Part shown: positions 47,977 through 57,172 of the stretch, piece after piece
Position numbering within the stretch: position 1 is the stretch's first letter
Layout of the letters: each line of letters starts with the position of its first letter
From: Lepus europaeus
Lineage: Eukaryota > Chordata > Mammalia > Lagomorpha > Leporidae
NCBI RefSeq assembly: GCF_033115175.1
Contig: NC_084827.1
Coordinates: forward strand, 145,197,701 to 145,261,700
Direction of reading: 5' to 3'
DNA: 64,000 nucleotides
Made by a program: the position numbers and the translations under genes
Notes under the pieces: model-generated
The model's database searches: none
Told to the model about the DNA's origin: nothing
What the model saw: only the letters and a program-made list of their open reading frames with translations

Positions 47977-48290
47977 GGGCCGGCATTGTGGCTCACTAGG
48001 CTAATCCTCTGCCTGCAGCGCTGGTACCCCGGGTTCTAGTCGCGATCAGGGCTTCCAGTCCAGCTCTCTGCTGTGGCCCGGGAGTGCAGTGGAGGATGGC
48101 CCAAGTGCTTGGGCCCTGCACCCGCATAAGAGACCAGGAGGAAGCACCTGGCTCTTGCCTTCAGATGGGTGCACTGCGCCAGCCATGGCAGCCATTTGGG
48201 TGGTGAACCAATGGAAGGAAGACCTTTCTCTCTGTCTCTCTCTCTCTCTCTAACTCTGCCTGTCAATAAATAAATAAACAAACAAACATT
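47977..48290 (+). repeat. C-SINE (type 2)
   Basis: GGGCCGGCATTGTGGCTCAC start and CTGCCTGTCAATAAATAAAT tail. Confidence 0.9.
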
Positions 48291-48352
48291 CTTTAGGCCC
48301 AGAGAATTGCAGACTGTTAAATCTACAAAGATAACGAGCTGAAGAGTAAAAA

Positions 48353-48358
48353 TTTATT
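48353..48358 (-). terminator. Poly(A) signal for the C2CD6 terminal exon
   Basis: Plus TTTATT reads AATAAA on the minus strand, 323 bases beyond the stop at 48681. The following minus sequence contains GTTATCTTTGTAG, a reasonable downstream element. 48359-48680 is the presumed 3' UTR and shows nothing else. Confidence 0.55.
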
Positions 48359-48680
48359 CATAACAAAAATCTAAACACAGGTAACTGCAAACTGGGTGGA
48401 GGGGACTGGTTTCCAGCAAAGGGTGGAAAATCAGAGAAACAGGAACAGTGAGAGAGGGGCGGAGCAGGGAAACAAAATGCAACTAAACAGCATATTTCTG
48501 GGTTTGTTTCTGAAGGTTATAGACAAAAACACGTTTACATAAAATGTGTTCATTTTTCATTTTAATCAAAACAAAATGGTTCTAACAAGATGAAATTGCT
48601 GACTTCTATCACATTTACATACAGAGCTCCAAACCATTTTGCCGATGGAGAAATGATATTCTGATATTTGGTCTCACGTG

Positions 48681-49022
48681 TCATTTTGAACTGTTTAGCA
48701 TTTGGATAATATCACAAATAAGCGAACATTTTTCAATATCCTCCTTTAATTTTTTGGGGGGATGCATTTTACGTATTTCATAATCTATGGTTGTATCATT
48801 TATATGAACTAAGCCTGCTGAAACCATTCGAGGACCTCCGAATCTTGCAGTGTGGTTTTCTCGCCGTTTGTAGTGCTCTGGAGCGGTGTATGGTCTTGCG
48901 GAGTGTTTTGCCTGATTATGGCTATCATCTGGGCTCTTTCCTAAAAGCCTTGCTCTTGATTTTGTTTTTGTAAGATGCTTTAAAGAGGTCACAGGTAAAT
49001 CCTCAAATTTATCTGAACAATC
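48681..49022 (-). CDS. C2CD6: C2CD6 3'-terminal coding exon
   Basis: On the minus strand a pyrimidine-rich acceptor (CTTTTATTTTAACATTTAG) precedes GATTGTTCAGATAAATTTG, in frame with DCSDKFEDLPVTSLKHL and a further 97 residues ending in QMLNSSK before TGA at 48681-48683. That is 113 residues in phase 0, so it can be spliced either to the 25-codon exon (skipping the giant exon) or to an internal donor near the end of the giant exon. The sequence is basic and polar (KTKSRARLLGK) with a conserved-looking ending (KKLKEDIEKCSLICDIIQML). I assign it to C2CD6 from strand, phase and position; it could in principle belong to an unrelated small gene, but no initiator or promoter is visible. Confidence 0.75.
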   Translation of the reverse strand, partial: DCSDKFEDLPVTSLKHLTKTKSRARLLGKSPDDSHNQAKHSARPYTAPEHYKRRENHTARFGGPRMVSAGLVHINDTTIDYEIRKMHPPKKLKEDIEKCSLICDIIQMLNSSK

Positions 49023-49204
49023 CTAAATGTTAAAATAAAAGATCAGCTTGGTAAGTTAGGTTTCTTAAAAAAGTACAAAAAGTACACTTTAAATTTATGA
49101 GGGCTAAAATTTCTAAGACAAAGAATGAAGGCACTGACAGTTTCTCTAGACTGAGACCCTACCTTCAATGCTTCTCATTAGATCCTTCCTTAAAAACTAT
49201 GCTT

Positions 49205-49402
49205 GGGCAGGCATCTGGCACATGGTAAAGATGCCTCTTGGAACACCCACACCCAAAATGGAGTGCCCAGGTCCCAGCTCTGGCTCTGCTCCCAGTCCCA
49301 GCTTCCTGCGAATGTGCAACCTGAAGGCATCAGATGATGACTCAAGTACCTGGGTCCCTGCCACCCATGTGGGAGACCCAGATTGAGTTCTCTGTTGTCA
49401 GC
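49205..49402 (+). repeat. C-SINE, worn and partial
   Basis: CTCAAGTACCTGGGTCCCTG and CACCCATGTGGGAGACCC; the tail is missing. Confidence 0.6.
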
Positions 49403-50061
49403 TTTACCAAAGAAAAGTTTGGGGGCACTTGGTTCAACAGGGAGAAATAAAGATAACTCTACCTCCCTTGCCCATTCTCAGGATAAGGACATGAGATCCT
49501 ATATGATTTGGTACCATTTAACTTAAATACAATTTTCTTACTTCATTTGAAAAGTGACATTAATGAAAGAGTCCACTTGTCTAAAGGAACTTCAGAAAGT
49601 TTTTCCTCTCCAAAAGCAATGAACCCATATTGTTTCCGTTTCCTAATATATATGTACACACATAATCATTTGCTCAGTGCCAAGTTACTGAATTTAGATA
49701 TTAGAAAACTCAAAATTGAGAGGACAACCTATGCTAATATTTGCCCTGCTACTATATAATGTAATATTTAACTATGTATTATATACCACATTTAAGTATA
49801 TAATATTTATCTTGCTACTATAAAACTAAAAACTTGCATTGTGGAAAACAAATCCCAAGCAACTATTCTTACATCAGGTTTATTCTCACTTTCATGGTAG
49901 AATTACACAATTAAATTATCAATTTAGTATGTCTTAGAACTTACATGAGTTTTCCCAATGGTGGGTGGTGCCTGTCATATACACTAACTGGGCAATGGTC
50001 CAGAAAAGTAAGATAAGTCCCTTCCACTCGAGTTTAACTTTGCTTCAGGATAGTTTGTATA

Positions 50062-50355
50062 GGGCTGGCGTCTGCAGTATAGGTTAGGACGCTGCAATGC
50101 TGGTATCTCATATAGGTGCCTGTTTGCGTCCTGGCTTCTCCACTTCCAATCCAGCTGCCCAATGGCCCGGCAAAGGCAGCAGAAGATGGCTCGAATATTT
50201 GGGCCCCTCCCCATATGGGAGACCCAGAAGAAGCTCCTGGCTTCAAACTGGCCCAGCCATGGCCATTGTGGCCATTTGGGAAGTGAACCAATGAATGGAA
50301 GATCTCTCTCTCTCCTTCTCTCTCTCAAATAAATAAATAAATTTTTAAAGAAAAA
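50062..50355 (+). repeat. C-SINE
   Basis: TSD ATAGTTTGTATA before and ATAGTTGGTATA after. Confidence 0.88.
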
Positions 50356-51026
50356 ATAGTTGGTATAAAGTCTAGTAGATTTATCTTTCCAATTATTTTA
50401 TGTTAATATTAAAATAGGTTTGATTTCCCAAGTTTCTCAGCATGTGAAATAGCCATGGGGTGGTGGTGAAAGAAAAAGATTTGAGGCTAGACTAAAACTG
50501 TGTAATTCATAATTCAATAGGCTGTAAATTTTTCACATCAGTAATCCTTAGTAGGATGACAGGCACACATTGAGAGTTTCATATTTGTTTACTAAAACAC
50601 AGATGATTAAGCTATCTGAAAAAAATTAAACAAGTATACTTGTACCCTGTGAGAAGAAAAGTCTCTGCTTCCCCAGGAGATGGCCACTGCTAGAGGCTGT
50701 GCAGGTTGTGGCTCGCCAACTGCCCCTGGCTGGTATTAATCAGGGCGACCATGCAGCTCATTTTCCATAGGCAGGGCCGGGCGCCCTGCTGTAGGCTGTG
50801 CCAACCTGGAGGATACGCCCAGCAGAAAGCATCCCTTTTTCTATTCCCATGCAGAGAGGGAGCCCTTTATCTATCTCATACACCATCACTAAGGGTTTAA
50901 ACAGTCTCCCTGATTTTGTGGTTGTACTTTGAGTCTGGCAAATTGATACTTAAATTTCGGAAAAAATTTGAAAGTTGGAGATTTCAATGGCTGGGGACCC
51001 TTAAGGTTACAACATGTAGACATATG

Positions 51027-51291
51027 AGAGTACTTCAATAGTTGGTGGAAAATGGAATTAAAAGAGAAGTCAGGGCAGATGTTTGGTCTAACATCTGTAA
51101 CCTATTGGAGTGACTGTGTTTGAGTCCTAACCACTCCTGAATCCAGCTAGACCCTGGGAGGCAGCAAGTGAGGCTCAAGTACTTGGGCTCCTGCCACCCA
51201 TGTGGGAGACATGGATTGAGTTCTCAGCTCCCAGCTTTAGTCCAGTCCCAGCCATTGTGGGCATCTGGGGGAGTGTAAGATGTATGTGTGG

Positions 51292-51357
<66 letters not shown>

Positions 51358-51367
51358 CATATGTATG

Positions 51368-51398
<31 letters not shown>

Positions 51399-51605
51399 AT
51401 ATATTTTAAAAACAGGTAAGTTTATTTTTGTGCAAAAATATTTTTAAATCCATACATATGAGGAGCACTTGAAAAGGTCATGGAAATGCATATTACCAAA
51501 AAAAAAAAAAAGCTTTATGCTGAAATTTCAAAAAATGTTTGCAGTAAAATAAACTTAGCTTTTAATTCCATTTTTCACAAAATATTTGAAGTCTCCTTGT
51601 ATACC
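51027..51605. mobile_element. MITE-like element(s) split by an old C-SINE
   Basis: 51029-51072 (AGTACTTCAATAGTTGG, GGAATTAAAAGAGAAG) resumes at 51414 (TAAGTTTATTTTTGTGC) after a worn C-SINE at 51074-51413. A second set of ends is at 51465-51600 (CACTTGAAAAGGTCATGG, TTTTAATTCCATTTTTCAC). It lies just past the C2CD6 giant-exon stop. Confidence 0.6.
51291..51405 (+). repeat. Compound microsatellite (CT)n(TA)n(TG)n
   Basis: CT run, then TA run, then a mixed stretch and a TG run, in the tail of an old C-SINE. Confidence 0.95.
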
Positions 51606-51646
51606 CTAAAGTAAGTTATAGAACTTTGGCAAATGCGGTAGAAGAC

Positions 51647-54600
51647 TTAGCAAAGCATTATTACATGTATAGTTCTTCTTGCAGTCCAGTGAAGTAGCGT
51701 TCTTGGAACGGACTTCCGCAGATGACTCCTCGTGGTGGGCAGTGCGCTTGGCAGCATCCTGACTACCTTGTTAAATGACTTCTTTGGTTTGGCGGCATAG
51801 TCCCTTTCTTTTCGGACCTTGAGTTTCAGATTTTCTCTCTTCAGGACTTCAGGGAAGAAGGACGACCTTGAGTCTTCCCTGTCTTCTATAATCTTAAAGG
51901 ATTGTGATTCAGGAATCCTGGCATATTTTTCGTCACAGATTTCATTTGGGCTTAAATAAAGACTTTGTATTTCTTGACTATACTGCGCAAATGTCACTAC
52001 GTGTCTCTTGTTGTTGTTGTTATTTCCTTTTAATCTCTGACAGTACTGTTCTTGTTTTGGTTTTTCCCCAGTCTCTGAATTGAAATAGCCTAACGTGTTT
52101 GTCTGCCAAGAAGGGAAAGTGAGTCTGTCTAAGTGTTTTTCATCTTCTCTTGGTATTTTGGAATTAGGAATTCTCGGGTACGGTGACAATACTGCTTTAG
52201 GTCTCTCCTGAACAGTCAGTTTATAAATGTTAATATGCTCTTTTTTCTCAAGCGGCTTCATTTTCAGTGTCATGTCAAAGCAAGCTTTTGACTGAGTCAC
52301 TTTGGATTTACTACCCCAACCATATGGGTCTTGATGCTCTGTTTTACAGAGAGACTGTTCAGCCTGAGGAAACTGCACAGAACCATGCTCTTTTCTGGGT
52401 TTCTTGAGCAACATATCTGTAAGTCTTTCTGGTGACTTGTTTAGTGCAATTGCCTGGATGTTTTTGTTGGAAGAGGGCTGTATTTTTACTAAACTTAATG
52501 TTTTAGCCTCCTCTCTTGGGTAGTAACTTTTATCTTCCTTGATGGTTGCTGGATTTTCCTTTAAATTGTGTAGGAAAAAATAATCATTGTCTTCCCTTCT
52601 GATCAACTTTGTTTCTACACATTGATCCTTAGGAGTCTTTTGCAGAGTGTTTTTTGGCACAGTTTTTGAATATTTGTTTTCCTTTTCTGAATGCTCCGCC
52701 ATCAAGTGGTTGTCGTCTCTAACAGGTAAAGCTGACTTTATGCATTTTAATGGTGTGGAACTAGAATTCAGCAAACGTAAATGATGGTTGATCCCCTCCA
52801 ACTGCCTTTCTGTCACCAGTCCTGCTTTTGAAAGTTTTTCTATAAAAAGGCTCTGAAAGTGTTTGCTTAAATCCGCTTTCAGACTTAATAATTCATTTTC
52901 TGATAAAGCGAGAAGGTATTTTTGTAGAGATTTATTTAAGGGATATTTCATGTTTATTTCAAGCCTTCTACCGAAACTCCCACTTGTAATCTCTTGTCCT
53001 AATTCAGGATAGGATAGGGGAGCACTTTTAGTTCTTAGAGAAGCTATGTTGTTGTGTATGGCTTCAGATTCTGTCTCCCTAAATAAGCTGCTCTCTGAAA
53101 GATTTTTTAGGAAGTAATTTTGGAGAATTTCATTTAGAAAGGATCTTAGCTTTATTTCTAAATGCTTATCTATGAAGTGATGATTAAAATTATTTACAAA
53201 AGACATGATTTGTCTTACAGTTTCTGAGTATTTCTCCTGGAAGTCGTTTTGTGCTTTTAGGTCTGCTTTCTCATTCATCAAATACAAATTTTGATAGATT
53301 TTTGGTAGGTCCTCCTTGGCAATATGGCCTGCTTCTGACAGTCTCTCTACAAGGTAATGCTGGATCTGTTTACTTAATTCAGACTTTAAATTTTTCACTT
53401 CCGTCTCTGAGAGTTCTTCTAGGAACACACGCAGTCTTGCATTCAAAACAGGTTTTCTGTGTAACGTGTCTGCCTTTTTCAGATTCCCCGGGGTTTCTTC
53501 AAGATGTTCTGTAAAGCTTGGAAAATCATTTTTGATTAGTCTTTCTAATTCTTTTTCTGGCTGTCTTCTCACTTCTGACTGATTGTGTGTGAAAAAGGCT
53601 TTCAGGATGCTTCTCAGGAAGGATTTCAGCATCACAGCGTCGGAGTCGTCCAGCTTGCTCATTATGGAGTTACTCAAGTTTTCTAAAATCGAACTGAGAT
53701 CGTTTTCTTCTCTGTCAAGCCGGTGACCGTTACTTGGCAAAACTGGTTTCTTCTCTGGTCTTAAATGAAATGCTGAATGCTGTGGGGGCATCTTTGGATC
53801 TTCCTCTAGCAATCCAACTCTACTGGAAAAAGCAGTTTCCTTGGGAATGGTGGGTGTGTTCTGCCTTGAAAGAGGTTCTGCTGTGCTTTTGATTTCTGTA
53901 AAACCCGCTGTGGAATACTCTGGCTCTTCTCGAGAGGCTGCCGCTGTATCCAGCAAGGAACTCCTCTGGTATTCTTTATCTAATTCTATCACTTTGATTA
54001 GCCCAGATTCTAAAAGAGTCTCTATAGGAAATGCTTGTATTATCTGACTGACCGCGGATTTGGACTGTGGCAACTCTATTTCATCATTTTCTTCCCCATA
54101 GTGAACCAGAACATGTGAAGATAAGCTTCCGCCCCACCGCGTGGGAAGCTGGTCCTGCAAGTTCATGTCTGCCTCACTTGATTCTGTCACTCCCATCTCC
54201 AAACGTGACATTGGGGCCGTGAATATTTGCTTTATCACACAGTCAGGCACAGAACCATGGAAACTTGATTTGCAGCTTGATACTTCACTTATTAAATGTT
54301 TCTTTTTGAAACTACTCTTTTTTGTCATCGGAAAATCTATTTCATCAGCCTCCAAGTATTTTTCGGAGACAGATTCTGCTACCTCTGGAGATTTTCCTGG
54401 TCCATCTTCTGAAAGAAAATCCGTAGAAACATTTTTAATTACCTGACTTAAAAGAGACTTTGAATTTAAAATGTCTTTTTCTGAAAGCCAGCTGTGTAAA
54501 TCTTGGATTTTTTCAAATACTGGGTCTTCTATGCTACTTGCTGGTTCATTGTGAAAGCTCAGATGTGAAGAACTACTTTTCTTTATTGCTTCTGGGTTTA

Positions 54601-55153
54601 CAGGAACTTGTGGCTTAGAAAATAGTTTGTCTGAAAGCTCTTGGAGATTTTTACTTAAAACTGACTTGAGTACCATTGATTGTCTTAATTTTTCTATATG
54701 GGAAGTGGGACTTAATGACTTTGAGATGTGACCCTTATTTACATTTTCAGTCACTGAAGATTCTCTTTTGAAGCTTGGCAAAAATACATTTGGAAGTGTT
54801 TCCCTTGGCTTATTTTTATTGTCTAAAGCCTTCACTCTGATGATACCAGGATCATGGACTAATTTATCCTTAGTGTCTAAAGTCTTTACTGAGTTGACAG
54901 TAGGATCAGGAGCTACCTTATCCTCAGGGTTTAAAGTCTTCATTGTGACGCCAGGGTCATGAGCCCAGGATGTCACAGTAGGTTCTGCAAGTTGTGAACA
55001 TGTTGGATAAGGAGGGTCTTGGTCTTCAAGTTCTATCTCTTCTGCATACAAAAGGCTTCTACTTTTGTATATATATTTGTCTTTCTTTATTCTGTCTGAC
55101 ATTTTGTTGTTTATATTCCTTAGAAAAGGATCAAAACTGCCCAAGTGGAATTT
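51647..55153 (-). CDS. C2CD6: C2CD6 giant exon (1,168 residues to the in-exon stop)
   Basis: C2CD6 (ALS2CR11, CATSPERT) is a testis protein that carries C2 domains and is needed to deliver the CatSper calcium channel to the sperm flagellum. This exon opens at a clear acceptor (TTTTTTTCAATTTCAG, AG at plus 55154-55155) and runs open for 3,507 bases to TAA at 51647-51649. The first in-frame codons are AAA TTC CAC TTG, so it has no initiator of its own. It joins in phase 0 to the exon at 56232-56306. The protein is hydrophilic, rich in Lys, Glu and Ser, and holds three 18-residue repeats and a duplicated module of about 160 residues. No C2 domain or membrane segment is visible here; those exons should lie beyond 64000. 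Identity rests on position next to STRADB, orientation and exon form. An in-frame splice donor at 51765-51766 could end the coding exon 39 codons early. Confidence 0.88.
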   Translation of the reverse strand, partial: KFHLGSFDPFLRNINNKMSDRIKKDKYIYKSRSLLYAEEIELEDQDPPYPTCSQLAEPTVTSWAHDPGVTMKTLNPEDKVAPDPTVNSVKTLDTKDKLVHDPGIIRVKALDNKNKPRETLPNVFLPSFKRESSVTENVNKGHISKSLSPTSHIEKLRQSMVLKSVLSKNLQELSDKLFSKPQVPVNPEAIKKSSSSHLSFHNEPASSIEDPVFEKIQDLHSWLSEKDILNSKSLLSQVIKNVSTDFLSEDGPGKSPEVAESVSEKYLEADEIDFPMTKKSSFKKKHLISEVSSCKSSFHGSVPDCVIKQIFTAPMSRLEMGVTESSEADMNLQDQLPTRWGGSLSSHVLVHYGEENDEIELPQSKSAVSQIIQAFPIETLLESGLIKVIELDKEYQRSSLLDTAAASREEPEYSTAGFTEIKSTAEPLSRQNTPTIPKETAFSSRVGLLEEDPKMPPQHSAFHLRPEKKPVLPSNGHRLDREENDLSSILENLSNSIMSKLDDSDAVMLKSFLRSILKAFFTHNQSEVRRQPEKELERLIKNDFPSFTEHLEETPGNLKKADTLHRKPVLNARLRVFLEELSETEVKNLKSELSKQIQHYLVERLSEAGHIAKEDLPKIYQNLYLMNEKADLKAQNDFQEKYSETVRQIMSFVNNFNHHFIDKHLEIKLRSFLNEILQNYFLKNLSESSLFRETESEAIHNNIASLRTKSAPLSYPELGQEITSGSFGRRLEINMKYPLNKSLQKYLLALSENELLSLKADLSKHFQSLFIEKLSKAGLVTERQLEGINHHLRLLNSSSTPLKCIKSALPVRDDNHLMAEHSEKENKYSKTVPKNTLQKTPKDQCVETKLIRREDNDYFFLHNLKENPATIKEDKSYYPREEAKTLSLVKIQPSSNKNIQAIALNKSPERLTDMLLKKPRKEHGSVQFPQAEQSLCKTEHQDPYGWGSKSKVTQSKACFDMTLKMKPLEKKEHINIYKLTVQERPKAVLSPYPRIPNSKIPREDEKHLDRLTFPSWQTNTLGYFNSETGEKPKQEQYCQRLKGNNNNNKRHVVTFAQYSQEIQSLYLSPNEICDEKYARIPESQSFKIIEDREDSRSSFFPEVLKRENLKLKVRKERDYAAKPKKSFNKVVRMLPSALPTTRSHLRKSVPRTLLHWTARRTIHVIMLC
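52766..53695 (-). repeat. Duplicated A-B module inside C2CD6
   Basis: Two helical-looking motifs occur twice in the order A1 (53582-53695), B1 (53273-53446), A2 (53093-53224), B2 (52766-52939). B1 and B2 align over 58 residues without a gap, with 24 identities by my count. Confidence 0.75.
54800..54958 (-). repeat. Three tandem 18-codon repeats inside C2CD6
   Basis: The frame reads DPGVTMKTLNPEDKVAP, DPTVNSVKTLDTKDKLVH, DPGIIRVKALDNKNKPRE in succession. Confidence 0.85.
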
Positions 55154-56231
55154 CTGAAATTGAAAAAAATAATATCTGTAACATTTATTTTCAATTTATA
55201 ATAAATTCTAGTTAATTTTTTGAGCAATCTGTCACTTCATCTATTCATTTTCCTATCCACTACAAAGGGAGAACACCAATTTCAATTCATTTTAAAATAT
55301 TTAAAATTGGGATTAAAAATAAAACGTGAATGCCAGTGTTTCAAATCCCTCATTCTGATATTATTTTGTACCCAAGTGCTTTTTGCTAACTGGAATATTT
55401 TTAAACGAATTAATAAATTATTTTAACAACTCTATTCCCAGTGTTAATTATATTTGTTTAGACAGTAGCTAACATTAGGATCTAAGTTTTGCCCATTTAA
55501 ATATTTAGCATTAAAGTGTCAATGTAACAATTTTTAATGCAAGTGTGTGTGCATACATATGCTTGTATACACACATACACACCATTTGAAATATCACAAA
55601 TATTTAAAGACTGACTTAGAGATATATATCCTTAGTTTTTAATCAGGGAGTTTCAACAATGATGAGGCTCTCTACCTCAGTGGTTAACATGTTACAACAG
55701 GGTATTGCTTTTTGATGACTCAGAATAACACGAAAAAAACTCTGGTTACAGTGAAACCTTAGTATAACATACAGAGGTAGTTTTGTAGTTCTGGGACCGG
55801 GTTATGCTATCACTGAGACAACTTTCAAAATTGAAATCTTCTTTCCAAACCCTTTGTTCATACTACTTCTACATTAGCAATTGAAGGAAGTAAAATCTGA
55901 AATAGTCAAATTTTTAAAAATTTTATTTCAACTTAATAGTTCAAAGTACTTTTTAGCAATTATAATTGGTTTCTAAATTGCAGTTAATAGTCACATGACA
56001 GATTATGAACCCTCTTGGATTTTTTTTTTTTTTAGAAATACAGATTCCAGGCTTCCATTCTCAACTGAAATCCACTGGTTGGAGGTAGGAACTGAGAATA
56101 AGTATTGCTTAAAGCTAGTCAGGCATTTCTAATAACTAACTTGGTTTTGGAATCACTGAATCTTATAAAGTATTGGAGAAACCTAGTAATTAAGTATAAT
56201 TAATATTGAGATAGAATTACTTAGGACTCAC
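55154..56231 (-). other. C2CD6: C2CD6 intron
   Basis: About 1.1 kb of AT-rich sequence between two coding exons. I recognise no repeat or further exon in it. Confidence 0.75.
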
Positions 56232-56306
56232 CTGATAATCTGGTGTGAATTCTCTATATAGTGGCCTGAAAAATGGTGAATTGTTTTCTTTTGGTGAAAA
56301 AGCCAC
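56232..56306 (-). CDS. C2CD6: C2CD6 exon upstream of the giant exon (25 codons)
   Basis: On the minus strand, TTTCTCTTTCTATAAG precedes GTGGCTTTTTC and the exon ends in TATCAG before the donor GTGAGTCC. It is 75 bases, phase 0 at both ends, encoding VAFSPKENNSPF and FRPLYREFTPDYQ. It reads straight into KFHLGSFDPF of the next exon. It was too short to stand out as an open frame and was found by its splice sites. Confidence 0.85.
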
Positions 56307-56744
56307 CTTATAGAAAGAGAAATTTTAATTTTAGACTATATATATTTCCCAAAATAATTTTATTCTTTCAACTACTTAAAACCTAAGTGTTTCTGTCATA
56401 ACTAATACCTTTTACTCTGTCAATTAGTAAAGAAAAATGTATATATACATATGTATCGTATTAGCTTCCCTGATATTGTAAAATTTACTCTATTGACTTG
56501 TAAATCAAAATAATGCACATAACATCAAGCAGAAACAAAAGTAGAAATCAAATAGAATTGTCAGAACAAATGTAATCTGATTTTTAAAGCTTGTGAAATA
56601 CTTTTAGATAATAATTAGCAGTTGATATCAAATTGAGATAGTGTTTTCAATGATTCTCAAACTATCATCACCAAATGAATACTTAAAAGTGCCTAAAGAA
56701 TACTTGCAAAATCAAAGTGCATAGAACAAGTATAGAATCACAGA

Positions 56745-57172
56745 GGCATGTTGAGAGGGCCGTTATTACTGATGCAATCTCCATCTTCGTTATTGGTCAA
56801 TTTCACTTTTCTATGTCCTTGTGTCTTAGTTTTGGTAAATTGTATATGTCCAGAAGTCTATCTGCTTCTTCTAGATTTTCCAATTTGTTGGCATATAGTT
56901 GTCTGTAGTAACTTTGTGATTCTTTTTCTTTCTGTTATATCCATTGTAACATCGTTGTCCTCACTGATTCCATTGATTTGGTCCCTCTCTCTTTTTATTT
57001 TGGTTAGTTGGGCCAATCGTTTATCAATTTTTTCCCCAAAAAATCAGCTATTCAGTTCACTTATCTTTTTCATTTTTTTAATTTCAACTTTGTTTACACC
57101 TTTCCTAATTTTTATTTTTCTTCCCTCCTATTAATTTTGGGTTTGGTTTGTCTTGTTTTTCTAGGTCCTTGA
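56745..57172 (-). mobile_element. L1 ORF2 segment, inverted 5' part of a twin-primed copy
   Basis: Antisense L1 ORF2 linker region (plus text GGTTAGTTGGGCCAATCG, AATTTTTTCCCCAAAAAATC). It is followed directly by sense L1 that begins where this region ends in ORF2. Confidence 0.7.

Larger units (their letters stand above)
43886..48352. other. Intergenic, STRADB and C2CD6 tail to tail
   Basis: About 4.5 kb between two convergent 3' ends. It holds old repeats at 44560-46170, a Tigger/MER2-like fragment and two C-SINEs. 43890-44550, 46180-46850 and 47150-47500 contain nothing I can define. The 79-codon frame at 47105-47344 starts inside the Tigger-like fragment and is not supported as a gene. 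Confidence 0.7.
49023..51646 (-). other. C2CD6: C2CD6 terminal intron (or 3' UTR of a long form)
   Basis: Lies between the giant exon and the terminal exon. It holds a worn C-SINE (49205-49402), a C-SINE (50062-50355), an old C-SINE inserted into a MITE-like element (51027-51605), and a compound microsatellite at 51291-51405. The rest is AT-rich without visible features. Confidence 0.65.

Noticed and set aside
55142-55144. Start of translation at the head of the C2CD6 giant frame
   Set aside because: The codon is TTG and the frame continues upstream through a splice acceptor into another exon.
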